A stretch of DNA of 64,000 bases from Sphingomonas sp. BK345 (lineage in GTDB: Bacteria > Pseudomonadota > Alphaproteobacteria > Sphingomonadales > Sphingomonadaceae), in assembly GCF_014193845.1 (NCBI RefSeq), contig NZ_JACHZX010000007.1:62001-126000 (forward strand), written 5' to 3'. The number at the start of each line of letters is the position of its first letter. The first letter of the stretch is position 1. Made by a program: the position numbers and the translations under genes. The notes beneath the pieces were generated by a model. It made no database searches. It worked only from the letters and a program-made list of their open reading frames with translations, and had not been told where the DNA came from. Shown here piece by piece: positions 60,898 to 64,000 of the stretch.

Positions 60898-61572
60898 ATG
60901 GATGTGAGCCGAGCCAGCCGCAAACCGTCGCGGCGCGTCAGCGCCGGCGCCGGCCACCCGCGCCTGCGGCTCTTCCGGTACGGCTGGATGGAGCGGCTGA
61001 CGGTCATGCCGCCGCAACTGTTCGTCGCGCTCTGGGCGGTGCTGCTGACGATCGTGTTCTGCGCCAGCCTCGGGCGCGTCGGCGCGGCGGCGTGGGTCGG
61101 TCTCGTGCTGGCGGGGCTGCTCACCTGGTCGCTGTTCGAATATGTCATGCACCGCTACCTGTTCCACCTTGCGCTGCCGACCGAGTGGGGGCGCCGTTTC
61201 GTCTTCCTGATGCACGGCAACCATCATGACGACCCCGACGACCCGTGGCGCAGCATCATGCCGCCGATCGTCAGCGTGACCTGGTCGGGCGCGATCTGGG
61301 CCGCGATGGCGTGGGCGCTGGGCGGGGCGGGCACGGTGCTCTTCCTCGGCTTCATCCTGGGCTATGTCGTCTACGACGCGGTGCATTTCGCCTGCCACCG
61401 GCTGCCGGTGCGCGGCCGGCTGATGCGCATGCTGCGGCGCCACCACCTGCGCCACCACCACGGCCGGGAAGAGGGCAATTACGCCATCACCGCGATGTTC
61501 TGGGACCATGTCTTCGGCACCTACCTCTCCGCCAAGAAGGCGGCGGGATCGGCACCGCGCGCCGACGCCTAG
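60898..61572 (+). CDS. Sterol desaturase/fatty-acid hydroxylase family membrane enzyme
   Basis: A 224-residue diiron hydroxylase. The histidine boxes are HRYLFH, HGNHHDDP, HFACHR and HHLRHHHGRE, and four membrane segments surround them. Family members hydroxylate fatty acids, sphingolipids or carotenoids. In a sphingolipid-making genus a role in lipid hydroxylation is attractive but unproven. Divergent from the SDR gene. Confidence 0.9.
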   Translation: MDVSRASRKPSRRVSAGAGHPRLRLFRYGWMERLTVMPPQLFVALWAVLLTIVFCASLGRVGAAAWVGLVLAGLLTWSLFEYVMHRYLFHLALPTEWGRRFVFLMHGNHHDDPDDPWRSIMPPIVSVTWSGAIWAAMAWALGGAGTVLFLGFILGYVVYDAVHFACHRLPVRGRLMRMLRRHHLRHHHGREEGNYAITAMFWDHVFGTYLSAKKAAGSAPRADA

Positions 61573-61582
61573 ACCCTAGACC

Positions 61583-63112
61583 CTAGCGCCAGCGCCGCGC
61601 GAGCCGGCCCTGCCAGCGGCGCAGCCGGCTGACGCGGTCGAGCCGGTTGAGCGCTCCCCCCGCCGCCATGCGCGCCACCAGCGTCTCGGGCGGGCAGGGC
61701 AAGGCGGTCACGGGATCGAGGTAGCGCGGGTAGAGGATCAGCACGCCCGCCACCAGCTCGTCGAGCGTCAGCGCTCGGCCGCGCCGATCGGATACGGGGG
61801 CGAGGTCGCGCGTCATCCCCCAGCCGGCGTAGAAGGGCGTGCCGTGGCAGGTCACGTCGCGGCCGCGCAGCAGCGCCTCGAAGCCGGTCAGCGAGGTGAG
61901 CACGTGGACGCCGTCGACCAGGTCGAGCAGGTCGGCCATCGCGCCGCCGCGCACCACCCGGTCGGCCAGCGCCAGCGCGTCGGCGTCGCGCACCGCGCCG
62001 CGGCGGTGCCCGGCGTCGACGTCGGGATGCGGGCGGAACCAGATCTCGGCGCTGGGCTCGAGCGCGCGGGCGCGGCGCAGCAGCTCGAGGTTGCTCGCCA
62101 GCCCGTGGCCGCCGAGCCGCACCGACATGTCGTCCTCGACCTGGCCGGGGACCAGCACTAGCCGGCGACCGGGCGCGCGCGGCGGGAAGCTCTGCGCCGC
62201 GGCGCCGCCATATTTGCTGATCCGGCCCGCGATCACGGTCGCGCGCAGCCGCGCCGCGCGCGCCAGCAGCGCGGGCGCGAACGCCGCGGTGGCGAGCAGC
62301 TGCTCGAGGTCGCTCGCGCGCGCCGGGTCATAGTGGATGCCGCGCGCGTCGACCGAGATCGACGACGGCGGCACCATGTCGCTGCCGAGCCCGACCGAGC
62401 GGACGAAGCCGTCCTCGACGCGCACCAGCGGCACCCCCGCGGCCGCGGCGTCGCGCGCCATCGTCGCCGAGACGCGCGACGGCCACACCGCGACCGCGCC
62501 GCCGACCCGCGCCGCGTGCGCGATCGCGGCCCGCTCCGATCGGTAGAAGCGCAGCGATCGCCCCGGCGACCACAGGAAGCGCCGGATCTCGCGTCGCTTC
62601 CACCAGGCGATGCCGCAGGCGGCGACGATCCCTCGATTGGCCGCCGCGATCTCCCGCCACAGCCCGAGCAGCGCCACCGTCGATTCGAGGTCGCTCGGCG
62701 CGCCGGTGAAGGGGTCGCGATAGCGCCGCGCCAGCAGCGCCGCGGCGACGCCCTCGGGCGTGTCGTAGCGCCCGGGCGCGGTCAACTCGACCCGCGCGCC
62801 CGCGATCTGCGCGAGCGCGATCCACTCGTCGTCGCCGTGGCCGCGCACCGTCACCCCGGGTGCGAGCACCGACCAAGGATCGACCGGCTCGCCGGCGGGT
62901 GTCGCGGCGCGGTCGACGCGCGCCATGGCTGTTCCCGCCGGCGCCCAGTAGCTGCCGCCGACGCGCGCGGCGCGCAGCGCGGCGAAGAGACGCTCCACCG
63001 TCGCCGGCGCGATCGGGCGGGGCGGCGCCGCACCCGGCTCGGACAGGAGCACGCGCGCGCCGGGGAAGGGCGGGGCGCGCAGCAGCGGCACCTCGGCCGC
63101 GGGGTCGGGCAT
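61583..63112 (-). CDS. KpsC-like capsule polysaccharide glycosyltransferase
   Basis: A 509-residue protein of the KpsC family. FLWSPGRSLRFYRSERAAIA, VAVWPSRVSATMA, VPLVRVEDGFVRSVGLGSDM, VLVPGQVEDDMSVRLGG and CHGTPFYAGWGMTRDL are clear markers. Full-length KpsC has two glycosyltransferase modules (about 650-700 aa); this one has one full module and a short N-terminal piece, so it may add only one of the Kdo linkages. Works with the KpsS-like protein at 57069. Confidence 0.88.
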   Translation of the reverse strand: MPDPAAEVPLLRAPPFPGARVLLSEPGAAPPRPIAPATVERLFAALRAARVGGSYWAPAGTAMARVDRAATPAGEPVDPWSVLAPGVTVRGHGDDEWIALAQIAGARVELTAPGRYDTPEGVAAALLARRYRDPFTGAPSDLESTVALLGLWREIAAANRGIVAACGIAWWKRREIRRFLWSPGRSLRFYRSERAAIAHAARVGGAVAVWPSRVSATMARDAAAAGVPLVRVEDGFVRSVGLGSDMVPPSSISVDARGIHYDPARASDLEQLLATAAFAPALLARAARLRATVIAGRISKYGGAAAQSFPPRAPGRRLVLVPGQVEDDMSVRLGGHGLASNLELLRRARALEPSAEIWFRPHPDVDAGHRRGAVRDADALALADRVVRGGAMADLLDLVDGVHVLTSLTGFEALLRGRDVTCHGTPFYAGWGMTRDLAPVSDRRGRALTLDELVAGVLILYPRYLDPVTALPCPPETLVARMAAGGALNRLDRVSRLRRWQGRLARRWR

Positions 63113-63116
63113 CGCC

Positions 63117-64000
63117 TCAGCCCCGCGTCGCGGGGGCGTCGGGCGTCTTCGTCCCGACGTCGGCCCAGGGTTGGCCGAGCCAACCGGCGAGCCGGTCGCG
63201 TGCCGCCCAGGCGAGCGTGGCGCGACGCTCGGCGAGGCCGGGCAGGCTCATCGCGTCGAGCCCGGTCCAGGGCAGGAAGGGGTTGCGCCGCCCGTAGCTC
63301 CAGATCTCGATCCGCGTCGCGGGCCGCAGCGACGGGCCGCGCGCGTGGAAGCCCGACGTGTCCGCCACCACCAACGTGTTCGCCGGCACCGCGAAGGCGC
63401 GCGGCGCGGGCAGGCCGAGCGCGGCGAGCTCGTCCGCGGCGACGCGCAGCGACCCGCGCGACGACAGCCGGTCGAGCCCGCTCGCGGCGCGGACGCTGCG
63501 CTCCTTCTCCCAGGCGACACGCGCGGGGGTCATGCGGTGCGAGCCGGGGACGTAGACGAACGGGCCCTCGTCCGCGGCCACGTCGGTGAGGAAGAACCAC
63601 GCCTTCACCGTGGCGTGGAAGGTGTCGGCGTGGAGCGCGGTCTGCGGGTCGGGCGGGCCGTCGTTCACGTGCGACAGGATCGTCTGGATATAGCCGATCG
63701 GCTCGCTGTCGTAGCTGCCGGCGTAGCGCATCAGCCCGCGCCAGGTCGCGCCGCGCACCAGCGCCGCGACCGCTGGCATCGCCGCCAGCGCGGCGGGGTC
63801 GAGCGCGATGCGGCGCGTGATCGTGTCGCCCTGCACCATCTCGCGCGCCGGCGCGGCGCGGCCGAGCGCCTGCCGGCGCAGCGCGGCGAACTCGGCGGGC
63901 GGCAGGAAGTCGCGGCGCAGCACGAAGCCGTCGCGGTCGAAGGCGGCGCGGTCGGCGGGGTCGACGAGCGGTGCCAGCCGGCGCCGCCGCGCCGCCGCGA
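63117..64000 (-). CDS. PhyH-type Fe(II)/2-oxoglutarate dioxygenase, partial (N-terminus beyond window)
   Basis: The frame is open from the stop at 63117 to the window edge; upstream of the GTG at 63923 it reads FDRDGFVLRRDFLPP, a typical start region of phytanoyl-CoA dioxygenases, so the true start is outside. Iron ligands are H and D in TALHADTFHATVKAWFFLTD and a later H in SGFHARG, with FVYVPGSHRMTPARVAWEKE between. Substrate unknown; the four-base gap to the KpsC-like gene suggests a role in capsule or lipid modification. Confidence 0.85.
   Translation of the reverse strand, partial: AAARRRRLAPLVDPADRAAFDRDGFVLRRDFLPPAEFAALRRQALGRAAPAREMVQGDTITRRIALDPAALAAMPAVAALVRGATWRGLMRYAGSYDSEPIGYIQTILSHVNDGPPDPQTALHADTFHATVKAWFFLTDVAADEGPFVYVPGSHRMTPARVAWEKERSVRAASGLDRLSSRGSLRVAADELAALGLPAPRAFAVPANTLVVADTSGFHARGPSLRPATRIEIWSYGRRNPFLPWTGLDAMSLPGLAERRATLAWAARDRLAGWLGQPWADVGTKTPDAPATRG

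Overview
The window is GC-rich alphaproteobacterial DNA. Protein families (FecI/FecR/TonB receptor sets, RPA-type RepA with ParAB, KpsS/KpsC capsule proteins) and GC-palindrome intergenic repeats point to a sphingomonad (Sphingomonas or a close relative). RepA, ParB, ParA, four palindromic parS-like sites and an iteron array at 51.4-55.6 kb show that this replicon is a plasmid or chromid. Everything here was read by eye; no database search was run.

Layout. 0-3 kb: mobile-DNA scar with a partial SDR, two broken LysR genes, a serine recombinase and a truncated HNH-like gene. 3.0-12.0 kb: the most interesting locus, a class IIb microcin-like peptide system. It has an MchC/MceJ-like protein, an HlyC-like (MchD/MceI-type) acyltransferase, a tandem retropepsin-PDZ protein, an 89-residue precursor with a textbook double-glycine leader and a TTG start, a perfect hairpin, then an HlyD adaptor and a C39-peptidase ABC exporter. 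An AmpG-like permease is divergent. The only lysine of the precursor is its last residue, which suggests a C-terminal modification by the HlyC-like enzyme. 12.2-13.3 kb: remnants of phage defence (orphan HamA/AbpA-like DUF1837 nuclease, Abi_2 C-terminal fragment). 13.5-21.2 kb: FecI-like sigma, FecR, a TonB receptor with an N-terminal signalling domain, and a GH3 glycosidase with a PA14 insert. 21.4-26.1 kb: D-amino-acid catabolism (GntP permease, RidA, D-aminoacylase, DSD1-type PLP enzyme).

26.3-38.0 kb: an ISNCY-type transposase (internally deleted and frameshifted) and matching inverted tandem-repeat ends 11.8 kb apart. They enclose an array of at least 16 small orphan genes (secreted, lipo- and membrane proteins, an RraB homologue, a Sel1-like protein) separated by a recurrent palindromic repeat. 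One lipoprotein unit occurs twice. An IS30 transposase with a TGG-to-TGA nonsense codon and one more small gene follow.

40.2-49.6 kb: envelope ABC export operon (two paralogous 806-aa FtsX-type permeases, ATPase, periplasmic adaptor) divergent from a response regulator with an eroded sigma54-activator domain and its histidine kinase. 49.7-51.3 kb: SMR transporter, decayed fragments, WGR protein. 51.4-55.6 kb: replication and partition module. 55.9-64 kb: AAA ATPase, then capsule and envelope genes (KpsS, LtaS-like sulfatase, SDR, fatty-acid hydroxylase, KpsC, PhyH-type dioxygenase running off the edge).
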